Shown here: in pieces, positions 7,543-16,320 of the stretch
Layout of the letters: each line of letters starts with the position of its first letter
Numbering within the stretch: position 1 is the stretch's first letter
Source: Ruegeria arenilitoris
Lineage (GTDB): Bacteria; Pseudomonadota; Alphaproteobacteria; Rhodobacterales; Rhodobacteraceae
Length of the DNA: 64,000 nucleotides
Assembly (NCBI RefSeq): GCF_042675705.1
Contig: NZ_JBHTJJ010000001.1
Strand: one strand, 5' to 3'
Notes under the pieces: model-generated
Databases searched by the model: none
Told to the model about the DNA's origin: nothing
The model's input: the letters and a program-made list of their open reading frames with translations, nothing else
Translations under genes and position numbers: made by a program

Positions 7543-8439
7543 TCAATCTCGGCCGCGGGCTCGGCTTAGGATCAATAACCCCAATGCAAGGATTGCAAAG
7601 CCGATGAAGGCATTCGGGGCAAGGGTTTCGTGCCGGACATAGGCGCCAAGCAGAATGGCGACTGGAGGGATGATCAGGGTGACCAGCAGCAGGTTGCCGC
7701 TGCCGGCTGCGGCCAGAACCCTGTAGTACAGCAGGTAGGCCCCAGCCGTAGCGACGAGTGCGTAATAGGCTACCGCGATCCACGTTGTCATGGGCAGATC
7801 GAACGATGGCGCACCGTCGACGACCAGCATTACCGGCAGCATGACCATGGTTGACCCGCTCAGCATCCCCGCCGCTGCAACCTGCGGCGCCAGACCTGAC
7901 AAGCGCAGACGGGCCCAGACAGCCGCCAGCGCATAGGATACGGTCCCGGCCAGGATGGCCAACTGAGCAGCGCTTTGCAGGCTGAACCCAAGGAAATTGT
8001 GCAATCCGATTGCGATGGAAACTCCGCCAAAGCCAAGCGCAACACCCACGGCTCGGCGCTTGGTCAGTCGCTCGTCGGAAAAGAACGCAGCCGCAACCAG
8101 AACGCCGAAGATTGCCGTGGCAGCGTTCAAGATCGAGGTCAGACCGGTGTCGACATACAATTGGCCCCAGGCCATCAGCGAGAAGGGCAATACGTTGTTC
8201 AGCAGACCCATGACCAGAAAAGCGCCCCAAATACGCGGGTCCCTCGGTATCGTTTCTCGGCGGAGGAGAACGACGGCCCAAAGTGCAAGCGCGGCCCAGA
8301 AAACGCGATGAAACACGGCCGTCATCACAGGTATCGTGTCCAGTGCGACGCGGATCGCCAGGAAGGACGCGCCCCAGATCAGTCCAAGAAGAATGAGCTC
8401 GAACCAAGCAAGGGCGGAGAGGGATTTTTGTTGCGTCAT
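7543..8439 (-). CDS. EamA/DMT-superfamily transporter
   Basis: This is a polytopic membrane protein of about 298 residues with ten predicted helices in two EamA repeats. The first repeat starts LILLGLIWGASFLAIRVAL and the second has GTVSYALAAVWARLRL. Members export metabolites, often amino acids or their analogues. ATG 8439 (MTQQKSLSAL) is preferred because the residues before it are not hydrophobic or conserved-looking; starts at 8454 or 8493 would add 5 or 18 residues. It is separated from the P-loop gene by 49 bp on the same strand. The substrate cannot be predicted. Confidence 0.8.
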   Translation of the reverse strand: MTQQKSLSALAWFELILLGLIWGASFLAIRVALDTIPVMTAVFHRVFWAALALWAVVLLRRETIPRDPRIWGAFLVMGLLNNVLPFSLMAWGQLYVDTGLTSILNAATAIFGVLVAAAFFSDERLTKRRAVGVALGFGGVSIAIGLHNFLGFSLQSAAQLAILAGTVSYALAAVWARLRLSGLAPQVAAAGMLSGSTMVMLPVMLVVDGAPSFDLPMTTWIAVAYYALVATAGAYLLYYRVLAAAGSGNLLLVTLIIPPVAILLGAYVRHETLAPNAFIGFAILALGLLILSRARGRD

Positions 8440-8517
8440 GGCTATTTCTTGCATGTTTCTGTTTGCCTCAGGCGGAATACTTCCATTCGGCAATTCGGTA
8501 AGCGACCCGGATCATGC

Positions 8518-8546
8518 GAAAAACCCCGCCACAAGGGCGGGGTTTT
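8518..8546 (-). terminator. Rho-independent terminator of the FadL-type porin gene
   Basis: AAAACCCCGCC (8520-8530) pairs with GGCGGGGTTTT (8536-8546) across a 5-base loop, an 11-bp perfect stem. Read on the minus strand it ends in a run of five T. It lies 24 bp past the porin stop. Confidence 0.8.
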
Positions 8547-8569
8547 CCAATTCTGTATGAGCGTATCCC

Positions 8570-9706
8570 TTAGTTCAGGGCGTAGGTCACCTGAATACCA
8601 ACGCTCCACGCGCTGTTTCCAGAGAAGTTCGCCCGCGCCCCGGGGCCAGCACCGTCAGCGGTTGCGTCGCCCAGATCGGTATAGCGAACGCCGCCCGAAA
8701 TTTTGGCGCGATCCATCGAGTAGGTGCCGCCAAGGCCGATGCTCCAGAACCCGTCGGTCGGACCCAGGTTGGAAACGGGCTCATTGGTTGCCGATTCATA
8801 GCCAAGGGTCACAGCGCCCGAGAATTGTTCGGAGAACTGGTAGCCAAGACCCAGCGAATAGGTCCAGGTCGGATCGTCATAGTCCACCAGCGCGCTGGTC
8901 GGCGGATAGTTCGGGGGATCGTAAACCGTTTGCGGCCAATCGACCCAGCGGATCGATCCGAACAGCAATGTCTTGGGGGCAACGCCGGTCTGGAAGTCCA
9001 GGTTCACCGATTGCGGAGAAACGACCTCGCTGGAAGTGTCGAATGTCGCCACGGTTCCAGGCGGGATCGGCGGGATCGGGATTGGGTTCACCGACTCCGT
9101 TTGCGACAGGTCATGGGAAATTTTCGAGTTGTAGGTCAGCGCCACGCGCGCTGCGATCTCGGGCTTTTCCCAAGCCACACCTACGACGTAACCCAGCGCG
9201 GTATCCTTGTCGGCATTCACCTCGTAACCAGCCGCCGCCGGAACGGCAACGTCAGCGCTGAGCCGCTGAATACGCAGACCACCGATGGCGCTGAAGCCGC
9301 CGTCGAACTTGTAGCGCAACAAGGCAGTAATTGCCTCTGTGTCGGCTTTCGCGCGCAGAACGTCAGTGCGACCGCCCGGGATCGGGTTCTGCGAGAGCGG
9401 GTAGTTCGAACCGTAGGCGATATCGGCACCGAACGGTTCGTCGTAGATCAGCGCAAAGTCAAGCTGGTCGGTGAAGGCGTGCTTGTACGCGAGATGAGGC
9501 GAGAAGAAGTCGTTTGCAACGTTGCCCGAGTCCACGCCCAGCATCGTGCCGCTTACGCTTGGGTTGGTGTAGCCCAGGCGAAACTGTACGACGGAACCTT
9601 CCTCAAAAATAATGTTAATGCCTTGCCCACTACGGTCGATACCGCCGGCATGAGCGGCGGTCGCCCCTGCACAGAGCACGCACGCCTGTAACAGCGCTTT
9701 CTTCAT
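8570..9706 (-). CDS. FadL/OMPP1/TodX-type outer-membrane transport protein
   Basis: ATG 9706 follows GGAGGA with 5-base spacing and begins a signal peptide (MKKALLQACVLCAGATAAHA, cleavage after about residue 20). The mature protein of about 358 residues ends in an amphipathic strand with a terminal aromatic/hydrophobic pattern (GIQVTYALN), and it contains repeated beta-strand segments and the family's NPI-rich and SPHLAYKH-like segments. FadL-type channels let hydrophobic compounds such as long-chain fatty acids or aromatics cross the outer membrane. It is monocistronic with its own terminator. A TTG-type or GTG start upstream is not needed. The substrate is not predictable. Confidence 0.82.
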   Translation of the reverse strand: MKKALLQACVLCAGATAAHAGGIDRSGQGINIIFEEGSVVQFRLGYTNPSVSGTMLGVDSGNVANDFFSPHLAYKHAFTDQLDFALIYDEPFGADIAYGSNYPLSQNPIPGGRTDVLRAKADTEAITALLRYKFDGGFSAIGGLRIQRLSADVAVPAAAGYEVNADKDTALGYVVGVAWEKPEIAARVALTYNSKISHDLSQTESVNPIPIPPIPPGTVATFDTSSEVVSPQSVNLDFQTGVAPKTLLFGSIRWVDWPQTVYDPPNYPPTSALVDYDDPTWTYSLGLGYQFSEQFSGAVTLGYESATNEPVSNLGPTDGFWSIGLGGTYSMDRAKISGGVRYTDLGDATADGAGPGARANFSGNSAWSVGIQVTYALN

Positions 9707-9812
9707 GTATTCCTCCCTTTTCACTATCCGGCGCCACAGTATTGTCTTGTGAGTGTCAGTGGCGGTAATTTCTGTGACCGTTATTCACGGGGAGTTTAAA
9801 AAAACGTCAACC

Positions 9813-9855
9813 ACTGACCATACGTTAGTTTCCGCCAGTGACCGAACGTCAGTTT
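9813..9855. repeat. Two near-identical 19-bp repeats upstream of the FadL-type gene
   Basis: ACTGACCATACGTTAGTTT (9813-9831) and AGTGACCGAACGTCAGTTT (9837-9855) match at 15 of 19 positions with a 24-bp period. A related CAGTGGCGGTAA element lies at about 9758-9770 in the opposite orientation to the CACTGGCGG complement here. This looks like a multi-site operator controlling the porin gene; the second copy runs into the 3' end of the EamA gene at 9849. A TTGACG (minus strand, 9804-9809) lies just downstream of the repeats and may be the -35 box. Confidence 0.4.
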
Positions 9856-10754
9856 TTGTGTGTGGTTTTTGCCAGAGTGCCCGATCCCGTGCGGCCCTCG
9901 GACCAGACATTCAGGAAGATGCCCGAGAAAATCACGACGGCGCCCAGCATGGTCCACTGATCCAAGGGTTCGTGATACAGCAGCATCCCGACGATGGCGA
10001 TGGTCGGCAGGCGCGCGAAATCAAAGGGAATAACGACCGTGGCCGGAGCGATGGCAAGCGCGTTTGTAATGCAGAAATGGGCCAGCAGGCCGGCCAGCCC
10101 GACCAGCAACAACAGGGGCGCGCTTTGGGCGGTTGGCAGGACGATCTGCCCGTCTGCTCCGGCAACAGCAAGACCCATTACGGCCTGCATCGTAGTCAGC
10201 CAGAAAACGATGCATCCGATGCTGGCGAACCCTGTCAACTTCTTTGTCGAAATCGTTGTAAGCGCAAAGAAAACAGCCGAGGAGGCCGCTGCGAGAACAC
10301 CGGGCGTGAGCGGCGTAGCTCCGGGTCGGGCGACGATCAGTATGCCTGCGAAACCTATGATTGCCGACATGACCCGCGTGGGTGTCAGGCGTTCGCCCAG
10401 CAGAAGCGGAGACAGGAGTACGACCCATATCGGTTGCGTAAATTCCAACGCAAAAACCTGCGCCAGCGGGATGACGCTGACAGCGTAGAACCACAGGTTT
10501 TGGCCCGCAAAATGCAACGAGTTTCGAACCGCGTGCAGGCCCAGACGTTGTGTCGATACCTGGTGCCATTTGCCGGTTGCCGTCAAAACGGCCGAAACGA
10601 CGATGACGCCGACAATGCTGCGGTACATCATGATTTCAAACGTGTCGTGCGTCAGGCTAAGCTCGCGCCCGGCAACGGCCATTGATGAGAACGAAGCGAT
10701 CGCCCCGGTCATCCACAGCGCGGTTTTGGCAATCATCGATTTGCTATCGCGCAT
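9849..10754 (-). CDS. EamA/DMT-superfamily transporter
   Basis: This polytopic protein of about 301 residues has two EamA repeats and about ten membrane helices, and belongs to the same superfamily as the gene at 7543-8439, though clearly not a recent duplicate. ATG 10754 is chosen because AAGGA stands 7 bases upstream; the longer frame to 10814 adds an arginine-rich extension with no ribosome site. The C-terminal tail is polar (GRTGSGTLAKTTHKN). It probably exports a small metabolite; the substrate is unknown. The stop codon overlaps one of the operator-like repeats of the neighbouring porin gene. Confidence 0.8.
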   Translation of the reverse strand: MRDSKSMIAKTALWMTGAIASFSSMAVAGRELSLTHDTFEIMMYRSIVGVIVVSAVLTATGKWHQVSTQRLGLHAVRNSLHFAGQNLWFYAVSVIPLAQVFALEFTQPIWVVLLSPLLLGERLTPTRVMSAIIGFAGILIVARPGATPLTPGVLAAASSAVFFALTTISTKKLTGFASIGCIVFWLTTMQAVMGLAVAGADGQIVLPTAQSAPLLLLVGLAGLLAHFCITNALAIAPATVVIPFDFARLPTIAIVGMLLYHEPLDQWTMLGAVVIFSGIFLNVWSEGRTGSGTLAKTTHKN

Positions 10755-10817
10755 GTTTCGATCCTTGGGCTGAGCTTGCGTTTGGCCACCGAACCAAAAC
10801 CGACGCCGGTTCACAAC

Positions 10818-10846
10818 AACAAAAAAGCCGGGTCAGTGCCCTGCTT
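10818..10846 (-). terminator. Rho-independent terminator of guaA
   Basis: On the minus strand AAAGC-A-GGG pairs with CCC-G-GCTTT around a 6-base loop, with one mismatch, and six T follow (complement of 10821-10826). It starts within 10 bp of the guaA stop. Confidence 0.6.
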
Positions 10847-10852
10847 TGGTTG

Positions 10853-12412
10853 TCACTCCCATTCGATCGTGCCCGGAGGCTTGGAGGTGATGTCATAGGT
10901 GCAGCGGTTGATGCCCTTGACCTCGTTGATGATCCGGGTTGCGGTTTCGCCCAGGAATTCGTGAGTGAACGGGTAGTAATCGGCCGTCATCCCATCAACC
11001 GAGGTCACCGCCCGCAAGGCGCAAGCATAGTCATAGGTGCGCCCGTCGCCCATAACGCCGACCGTGCGCACCGGAAGGATGGCGACGAAGGCCTGCCAGA
11101 TCTCGTCATACAGGCCGTGCTTGCGGATCTGGTCAATATAGATTGCGTCGGCCTCGCGCAGGATCTCCAGCTTTTCGCGGGTGATGTCGCCTGGGCAGCG
11201 GATGGCCAGACCCGGTCCGGGGAAAGGGTGACGGCCGATGAAGCTGGACGGCAGGCCCAGTTCACGGCCCAGCGCGCGGACCTCGTCCTTGAACAGTTCG
11301 CGCAGCGGCTCGACCAGCTTCAGGCCCATCTTCTCGGGCAGGCCGCCGACGTTGTGATGCGATTTGATCGTGACCGACGGGCCGCCGGAAAACGACACCG
11401 ATTCAATGACATCGGGGTACAGCGTGCCTTGGGCCAGGAACTCGGCGCCCTCGATCGTGTCGGCGTGTTTCTGGAACACGTCGATGAACAGCTTGCCGAT
11501 GATCTTGCGCTTGGTCTCGGGGTCCGCGACGCCCTCGAGCTCGCCGAGGAACAGCTCGCTTTCATCCGCGTGGATCAGCTGGATGTTGTAGTTGTCGCGG
11601 AACATCGAGACGACTTCCTGCGCCTCGTTCTTGCGCAGCAGGCCGTGATCGACGAAAACGCAGGTCAGCTGGTCGCCGATCGCCTCGTGGATCAGAATCG
11701 CCGCGACCGAGCTGTCGACGCCGCCCGACAGGCCGCAGATCACCTTCTTGTCGCCGACCTGTTCGCGGATCTTGCGGATCATCTCGTCGCGATAGGCGCC
11801 CATGGTCCAGTCGCCCTTGAACCCGGCCAGTTTCACGAAGTTCTCGTACAGTTTTGCGCCCTTGGGGGTGTGGTGCACCTCGGGGTGGAACTGAACGGCA
11901 TAGAAATGGCGGTTGGTATCGGCGGTGATCGCGAAGGGCGCGTTGGGCGAGGTGCCGAACACCTCGAACCCCGGTGCGACTTGGCTGACATGATCGCCGT
12001 GGCTCATCCAGACCTGTTCATTGCCATCTGTAAACCAGCCCTCCAAAAGGTCGAGCTTGCCACGCGGCGTCACGAAGGCCCGGCCGAACTCGGCGGTGCC
12101 ATGGCCGCTTTCGACCTTGCCGCCCAACTGGTGCATCATGACCTGCTGGCCATAACAGATGCCAAGGATCGGAACGCCATATCCGAAGATCTCTTGTGGG
12201 ACGCGCGGTGATCCCTCGCGGGTCACGCTGTCCGGCCCGCCCGAAAAGATGATTGCGCGCGGGGCCATGTCCCGCACGAAATCCATCGTGACGTTTTGGT
12301 AGGGGTGGATTTCGCAATAGACGTTCAACTCGCGCAGGCGGCGGGCGATCAGCTGCGTTACCTGGCTGCCGAAGTCGATGATCAGAAGGCGGTCATGGGA
12401 TGTCTCGGTCAT
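10853..12412 (-). CDS. guaA: GMP synthase (glutamine-hydrolysing)
   Basis: This full-length 519-residue enzyme converts XMP to GMP with glutamine and ATP. The N-terminal class I amidotransferase has its triad at Cys86 (GICYGQQ), His176 and Glu178 (QFHPEVHHT). The ATP-pyrophosphatase domain carries the PP-loop SGGVDSS (229-235), and the C-terminal dimerisation domain ends in the conserved KPPGTIEWE. It is a single-gene unit: a terminator follows and a GNAT gene diverges upstream (82-bp gap). Confidence 0.98.
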   Translation of the reverse strand: MTETSHDRLLIIDFGSQVTQLIARRLRELNVYCEIHPYQNVTMDFVRDMAPRAIIFSGGPDSVTREGSPRVPQEIFGYGVPILGICYGQQVMMHQLGGKVESGHGTAEFGRAFVTPRGKLDLLEGWFTDGNEQVWMSHGDHVSQVAPGFEVFGTSPNAPFAITADTNRHFYAVQFHPEVHHTPKGAKLYENFVKLAGFKGDWTMGAYRDEMIRKIREQVGDKKVICGLSGGVDSSVAAILIHEAIGDQLTCVFVDHGLLRKNEAQEVVSMFRDNYNIQLIHADESELFLGELEGVADPETKRKIIGKLFIDVFQKHADTIEGAEFLAQGTLYPDVIESVSFSGGPSVTIKSHHNVGGLPEKMGLKLVEPLRELFKDEVRALGRELGLPSSFIGRHPFPGPGLAIRCPGDITREKLEILREADAIYIDQIRKHGLYDEIWQAFVAILPVRTVGVMGDGRTYDYACALRAVTSVDGMTADYYPFTHEFLGETATRIINEVKGINRCTYDITSKPPGTIEWE

Positions 12413-12494
12413 ACCCGGCCTTTAGGTCGGAAGCCTTGCATGTGCAAGCGCCTTGACGTCATTTGGCGGTAAAGAGTGACGCGGAGCGCATTGA

Positions 12495-12932
12495 ATGACT
12501 GGAATTTCGCTCAGAAGGGCTGTGGCAACCGATGCGGAGCCCATCCGCCGATGCATCGAAGCGGCCTATACCGCCGCGCGCCAGACCATTCCGGACCTGC
12601 CGGATGTGACCGAGGGGGTCGAGGAGGACATTCGCGACCGGAACGTCGTTGTGGCCGTGGATGAAACATCCCTGCACGGTGTCGTGGTTTTTGGTTTCGA
12701 AAGAGAAACCGCGATGATCTTCAATCTGGCCGTTTCACCGGATGCGCAAGGGCGGGGCATTGCTCGGCGGCTGCTCGACTTCGTCGCGACAGAGGCTCGC
12801 GAAAACGGGGTTCGGAACATGCGCCTGACAACCCACCGCCTGATGGCGGACACCCGCGCAATGTACTGTCATCTTGGGTGGCAGGAGACCGGGCACGAGG
12901 GGAACAAGGTCTATTTCAGCAAACCAACCTGA
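12495..12932 (+). CDS. GNAT-family N-acetyltransferase
   Basis: This 145-residue protein has an N-terminal arm typical of GNAT enzymes (SLRRAVATDAEPIRRCIEAAY) and the acetyl-CoA pyrophosphate loop QGRGIA at 85-90 (LAVSPDAQGRGIARRLL). A later MYCHLGWQETG segment matches the usual C-terminal motif of small-molecule acetyltransferases. The acceptor is unknown. It is divergent from guaA and 140 bp upstream of the MttB-like gene on the same strand. Confidence 0.82.
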   Translation: MTGISLRRAVATDAEPIRRCIEAAYTAARQTIPDLPDVTEGVEEDIRDRNVVVAVDETSLHGVVVFGFERETAMIFNLAVSPDAQGRGIARRLLDFVATEARENGVRNMRLTTHRLMADTRAMYCHLGWQETGHEGNKVYFSKPT

Positions 12933-13072
12933 CGTCCCGTAAGGCCTGTTGCTGGTGCTGGACAGCGCGTAATATGTCGCTTTTCCCCCTATTGCGCCGG
13001 AATCCACATCTGGTGAAGTCGCGGTATCTTGTAACAAGCAATCCAATCTAAACTTTCACACGGGATCATCTG

Positions 13073-14617
13073 ATGGCAGAGGCAAACACCCGACGCAGAG
13101 CGCGCGGTGGCGGCGGCGCCGCCCGCCGGGCCGAACGCACGGCGGTTCGGATCGAAACGGCGAAATACATCGAGCGCAACATTCCGAACTTTGAGGTGCT
13201 GAACGACGAGGCGCTGGAGATCATCGAAACCAACGCCGAGACCGTGCTGGAAGAAGTCGGCGTCAATTTCGTCGATAACCCGGCGGCGCTGGAGCGCTGG
13301 CGCAATGCCGGCGCCGACGTCGACGGGGAACGGGTGCGCATTCCGCGCGGCTTGGCCCGCGAGTTGATCAAGACCGCGCCCAGCCAGTTCACGCAGCACG
13401 CCCGCAACCCCGAGAAATCGGTAGTGATCGGCGGGCGCAACCTGGTGCTGGCGCCGGTCTACGGACCGCCTTTCGTGCGGGACGCACAGGGTGGCCGCCG
13501 CTATGCCACGATGGACGATTTCAACAAGTTCGTGAAACTGGCCTACATGTCCAAATGGCTGCACCATTCGGGCGGCACCGTCTGCGAACCCACCGACATA
13601 CCGGTGAACAAGCGGCACCTCGACATGCTGATGGCGCATATGACGCTGTCTGACAAACCCTTCATGGGTTCGGTGACCGATCCCAGCCGGGCGCAGGATT
13701 CAGTCGAGATGTGCGAGATTCTGTTCGGCAAGGAGTTCGTTCAGGAAAACACCGTGATGACCTCGCTCACCAACATCAACTCGCCGATGACGTTCGACGA
13801 CGTGATGATGGGGTCGCTGGAAGTCTATGCGCGCAACAATCAGGCCTGCATCATTTCGCCTTTCATCGTGGGCGGCGCAATGGCCCCGGTTTCGGTTGCC
13901 GGAACTCTGACGCAGGTGCTGGCCGAGGTGCTGGCCGGCATCGCCTACAGTCAGATCATCCGTCCGGGAGCACCGGCCATTTTTGGCGCATTCGTGTCTT
14001 CGATCGACATGAACTCTGGCGCACCGACCTTCGGCACGCCCGAAGCCGCGCATATCACCTATGGGGCCGGTCAGTTGGCGCGCCGTTTGGGTGTTCCCTA
14101 CCGCTCGGCCGGGTCGTTCTGTGGATCCAAGCTTCCGGACGCGCAGGCGGCCTACGAGACTGCGAACTCGCTGAACATGGGGCTGCTTTCAGGCGTCAAC
14201 TTCATGTTGCACGCATGTGGGTGGCTCGAAGGCGGTCTGGTCGCCGATTTCGAAAAATTCGTCATGGATGCCGATCAGTTGGGAGCGCTTCATGCGTTGG
14301 CCAAAGGGGTGGCCTATGATGAAAACGCGCAGGCCATGGACGCGATTCGTGAGGTGGGGCCGGGTGGCCACTATCTTGGTTGTGCGCACACCCAGGCCAA
14401 TTTCCAAAGCGCCTTCTGGAAGACCGACCTGCTGGACTACAAACCCTTTGAAACATGGGAAGAAGAGGGTGCGCGGGACACGCGCATGCTTGCCTCCGTC
14501 CGGGTCGAGCATCTGCTGGCCAACTACCAGCAACCGCAACTCGACCCGGAAAAACTGGCGGCACTAACCGCCTATGTCGAGGAAAAGAAAGCGTCCATGC
14601 CCGACGCCTTCACTTGA
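13073..14617 (+). CDS. Trimethylamine methyltransferase (MttB) superfamily protein without pyrrolysine
   Basis: This 514-residue protein belongs to the MttB superfamily (DUF-type corrinoid-dependent methyltransferases), recognised by the FxxLNxxxLxxIxxxxxxLLxxxG-like start, the APVYGPPFVRD and YAGCHT-like segments and the glycine-rich C-terminal barrel. The frame reads through without any internal TAG, so it is not a pyrrolysine enzyme. Pyrrolysine-free members such as glycine-betaine methyltransferases move a methyl group from a quaternary amine to a corrinoid protein. A basic Arg/Gly-rich tail (residues 1-22) precedes the domain. No corrinoid protein or reactivase gene is adjacent, so the acceptor and substrate remain open. 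Confidence 0.85.
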   Translation: MAEANTRRRARGGGGAARRAERTAVRIETAKYIERNIPNFEVLNDEALEIIETNAETVLEEVGVNFVDNPAALERWRNAGADVDGERVRIPRGLARELIKTAPSQFTQHARNPEKSVVIGGRNLVLAPVYGPPFVRDAQGGRRYATMDDFNKFVKLAYMSKWLHHSGGTVCEPTDIPVNKRHLDMLMAHMTLSDKPFMGSVTDPSRAQDSVEMCEILFGKEFVQENTVMTSLTNINSPMTFDDVMMGSLEVYARNNQACIISPFIVGGAMAPVSVAGTLTQVLAEVLAGIAYSQIIRPGAPAIFGAFVSSIDMNSGAPTFGTPEAAHITYGAGQLARRLGVPYRSAGSFCGSKLPDAQAAYETANSLNMGLLSGVNFMLHACGWLEGGLVADFEKFVMDADQLGALHALAKGVAYDENAQAMDAIREVGPGGHYLGCAHTQANFQSAFWKTDLLDYKPFETWEEEGARDTRMLASVRVEHLLANYQQPQLDPEKLAALTAYVEEKKASMPDAFT

Positions 14618-14918
14618 CGACATGAAGTTCCGGGGCGCGGCTGGCTTGATGCAGTCGCGCCTCACCAATCAGTGCGATCAATAGGTCCAGGTGGCGCACG
14701 AGCGAATACGCGGCGTCGCCCGAGCGTCGTTGGTCGTCGACGCTCCGCTCCATCTCCAACAGTCGCATCAAGGCCGCTCCGGTTCCAGGTAGCGCGCCAT
14801 AGCCGAACAGGCGCTGCAAGTGGCGGTCACGGTCGTATTCCTGTGCTCCGACCTTGGCTGCTCGAGACAGCAGCCGCGGGCGGCGGAGGGCGGTGATCAT
14901 AGTCATCAGGTCCTGCAT
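14610..14918 (-). CDS. DUF6477-like small protein
   Basis: This protein of about 102 residues starts at ATG 14918 behind AGAGGAA (7-base spacing). It contains RRPRLLSRAAKVGAQEYDRDR and a later RSGDAAYSLVRHLDLLIALIGEARL, which resemble a Rhodobacterales family annotated as DUF6477; that name is from memory. No function is known. It is soluble and rich in Arg and Leu. Its stop overlaps the end of the MttB-like gene by eight bases in convergent orientation. It lies back to back with the next gene, which is a second lineage-restricted family. Confidence 0.65.
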   Translation of the reverse strand: MQDLMTMITALRRPRLLSRAAKVGAQEYDRDRHLQRLFGYGALPGTGAALMRLLEMERSVDDQRRSGDAAYSLVRHLDLLIALIGEARLHQASRAPELHVVK

Positions 14919-15057
14919 TTCGGCGTTCCTCTGTTCAATTTTGCCTGCAGCAATTTGGCACAACCCAAGCGGGTGTTGCTGTGACATGGCTCGCGCCGAA
15001 CGATGGTTTCACGACTGTTTATCTTTTTGAATCAATTCTGGTCAGAGCCGCTGGAGG

Positions 15058-15072
15058 TTAACGAACGAGTAA
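15058..15072. promoter_or_regulatory. CtrA-like binding site
   Basis: TTAA (15058-15061), seven bases, then GTAA (15069-15072) fits the CtrA consensus TTAA-N7-TTAA with one mismatch. It lies 85 bp upstream of the DUF6456-like gene and 140 bp upstream of the divergent DUF6477-like gene. The match is short and could be chance. Confidence 0.35.
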
Positions 15073-15156
15073 CGAAAGCAACTCTAGGTAGATTTGGTTA
15101 ACACTTTATCCGACGGCGGACAGTGGCAGTTTGATTGTCGACGAGGGCGAATAACG

Positions 15157-16260
15157 ATGGAAAACAGCACCGCATTCACCGTTCCAGCTTGGGTTCCCGA
15201 AGGGGCACAGCGATACCTGGCCCATACCGAGGCGGGACGGTCGATCCGGGATCTGGCGCGGTCGGCAGGGTGTCACGCGTCAACCATTCTGCGACAGATC
15301 CGAAGGATCGAAATGCGCCGCGACGATCCCTTGGTGGATAAAGCACTGCAGTCACTTGCCGAAACACACTTTCCCGGTGCTGGGAATGAAACGGCCTCTG
15401 GTCCCTTCTTCGGCGTCGGCGACGATCCTCATCGCATTCCCAATGCCGAAGACGAAGCGTTCGAGCGTGAGGCTTTGCGGGTGCTGCGGCGCCTTTGCGA
15501 AACGGGTGCGGTTCTGGCCGTGGCCGAGGACATGGAAAAGGCGGTCGTTGTCCGCGACAGCGGCGAGGGCAGTACAACTCGAACCGCCGTTGTTGACTGC
15601 AAGACCGCTCAGGCACTGGCTCTGAAGGACTGGATCGTTTGTGACAATCCGGGGCGTGTGTCGCGCTACCGGATCACGCAAACGGGCCGAACCGCACTAA
15701 GCCAGTTGATTGCAGATGCCGAAAACCGGGCGCGGACACAGACAGAATATGGGATGGCCGAGGCACCGGCGAAGTTCAAAACGCGCAATCAAGCCGACGA
15801 GAAGCGCCCACGGCGCATCCGCTATTGCGCAGCGGAAAGCCCCTTGATTGCCTTGTCGCGCCGACGCGACCGGGACGGAAAGCCGTTTCTGGACGAAAGC
15901 CTGGTGCGCGCCGGAGAGCGACTACGTGAGGATTTCGAGCTGGCCCAGATCGGACCGCGGGTCACGCAAAACTGGGACCGGTTCCTCACCGCTGGCGGTT
16001 GTGCGGGTTTCGAGGGCGATGCGCCGGTTGCGCGGGGGTCGTCCGAGGCGCGTGATCGCGTGGCCCTGGCCTTGTCGGATCTGGGTCCGGGTCTGAGCGA
16101 CGTTGCGCTGCGGTGTTGCTGCTATCTGGAAGGTCTGGAACTGGCCGAGAAACGGATGGGCTGGTCGGCGCGTTCGGGGAAGATCGTGCTGCGCATTGCA
16201 CTGCAGCGCCTCAAGCGACATTACGAGAAGCAAGCAGAGTGTGACCGGTTGATCGGCTGA
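15157..16260 (+). CDS. DUF6456-like helix-turn-helix protein
   Basis: This protein of 367 residues starts at ATG 15157. The N-terminal region holds a helix-turn-helix (about 28-55, RSIRDLARSAGCHASTILRQI), which looks like a recombinase- or Rep-type HTH. The C-terminal part (about 245-360) resembles the DUF6456 domain of alphaproteobacterial regulators and includes a cysteine-rich RCCCYLEGLELAEKRMGW segment. It is soluble and probably binds DNA. A CtrA-like site lies upstream. Function is not known; a role in cell-cycle or replication-linked control is only an inference from lineage and the site. The name DUF6456 is from memory. Confidence 0.65.
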   Translation: MENSTAFTVPAWVPEGAQRYLAHTEAGRSIRDLARSAGCHASTILRQIRRIEMRRDDPLVDKALQSLAETHFPGAGNETASGPFFGVGDDPHRIPNAEDEAFEREALRVLRRLCETGAVLAVAEDMEKAVVVRDSGEGSTTRTAVVDCKTAQALALKDWIVCDNPGRVSRYRITQTGRTALSQLIADAENRARTQTEYGMAEAPAKFKTRNQADEKRPRRIRYCAAESPLIALSRRRDRDGKPFLDESLVRAGERLREDFELAQIGPRVTQNWDRFLTAGGCAGFEGDAPVARGSSEARDRVALALSDLGPGLSDVALRCCCYLEGLELAEKRMGWSARSGKIVLRIALQRLKRHYEKQAECDRLIG

Positions 16261-16320
16261 TTCACGTTGAATCCGATTGGCTGCAGTTGCGGAAAACGCA
16301 GCAGGTGATAATCAGGGGTT

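Noticed and set aside
10682..12211. Long frame antisense to guaA
   Set aside because: guaA has all catalytic motifs on the other strand; the antisense product has no domain.
13073..14617. Pyrrolysine in the MttB-like gene
   Set aside because: No in-frame TAG before the TGA stop at 14617.
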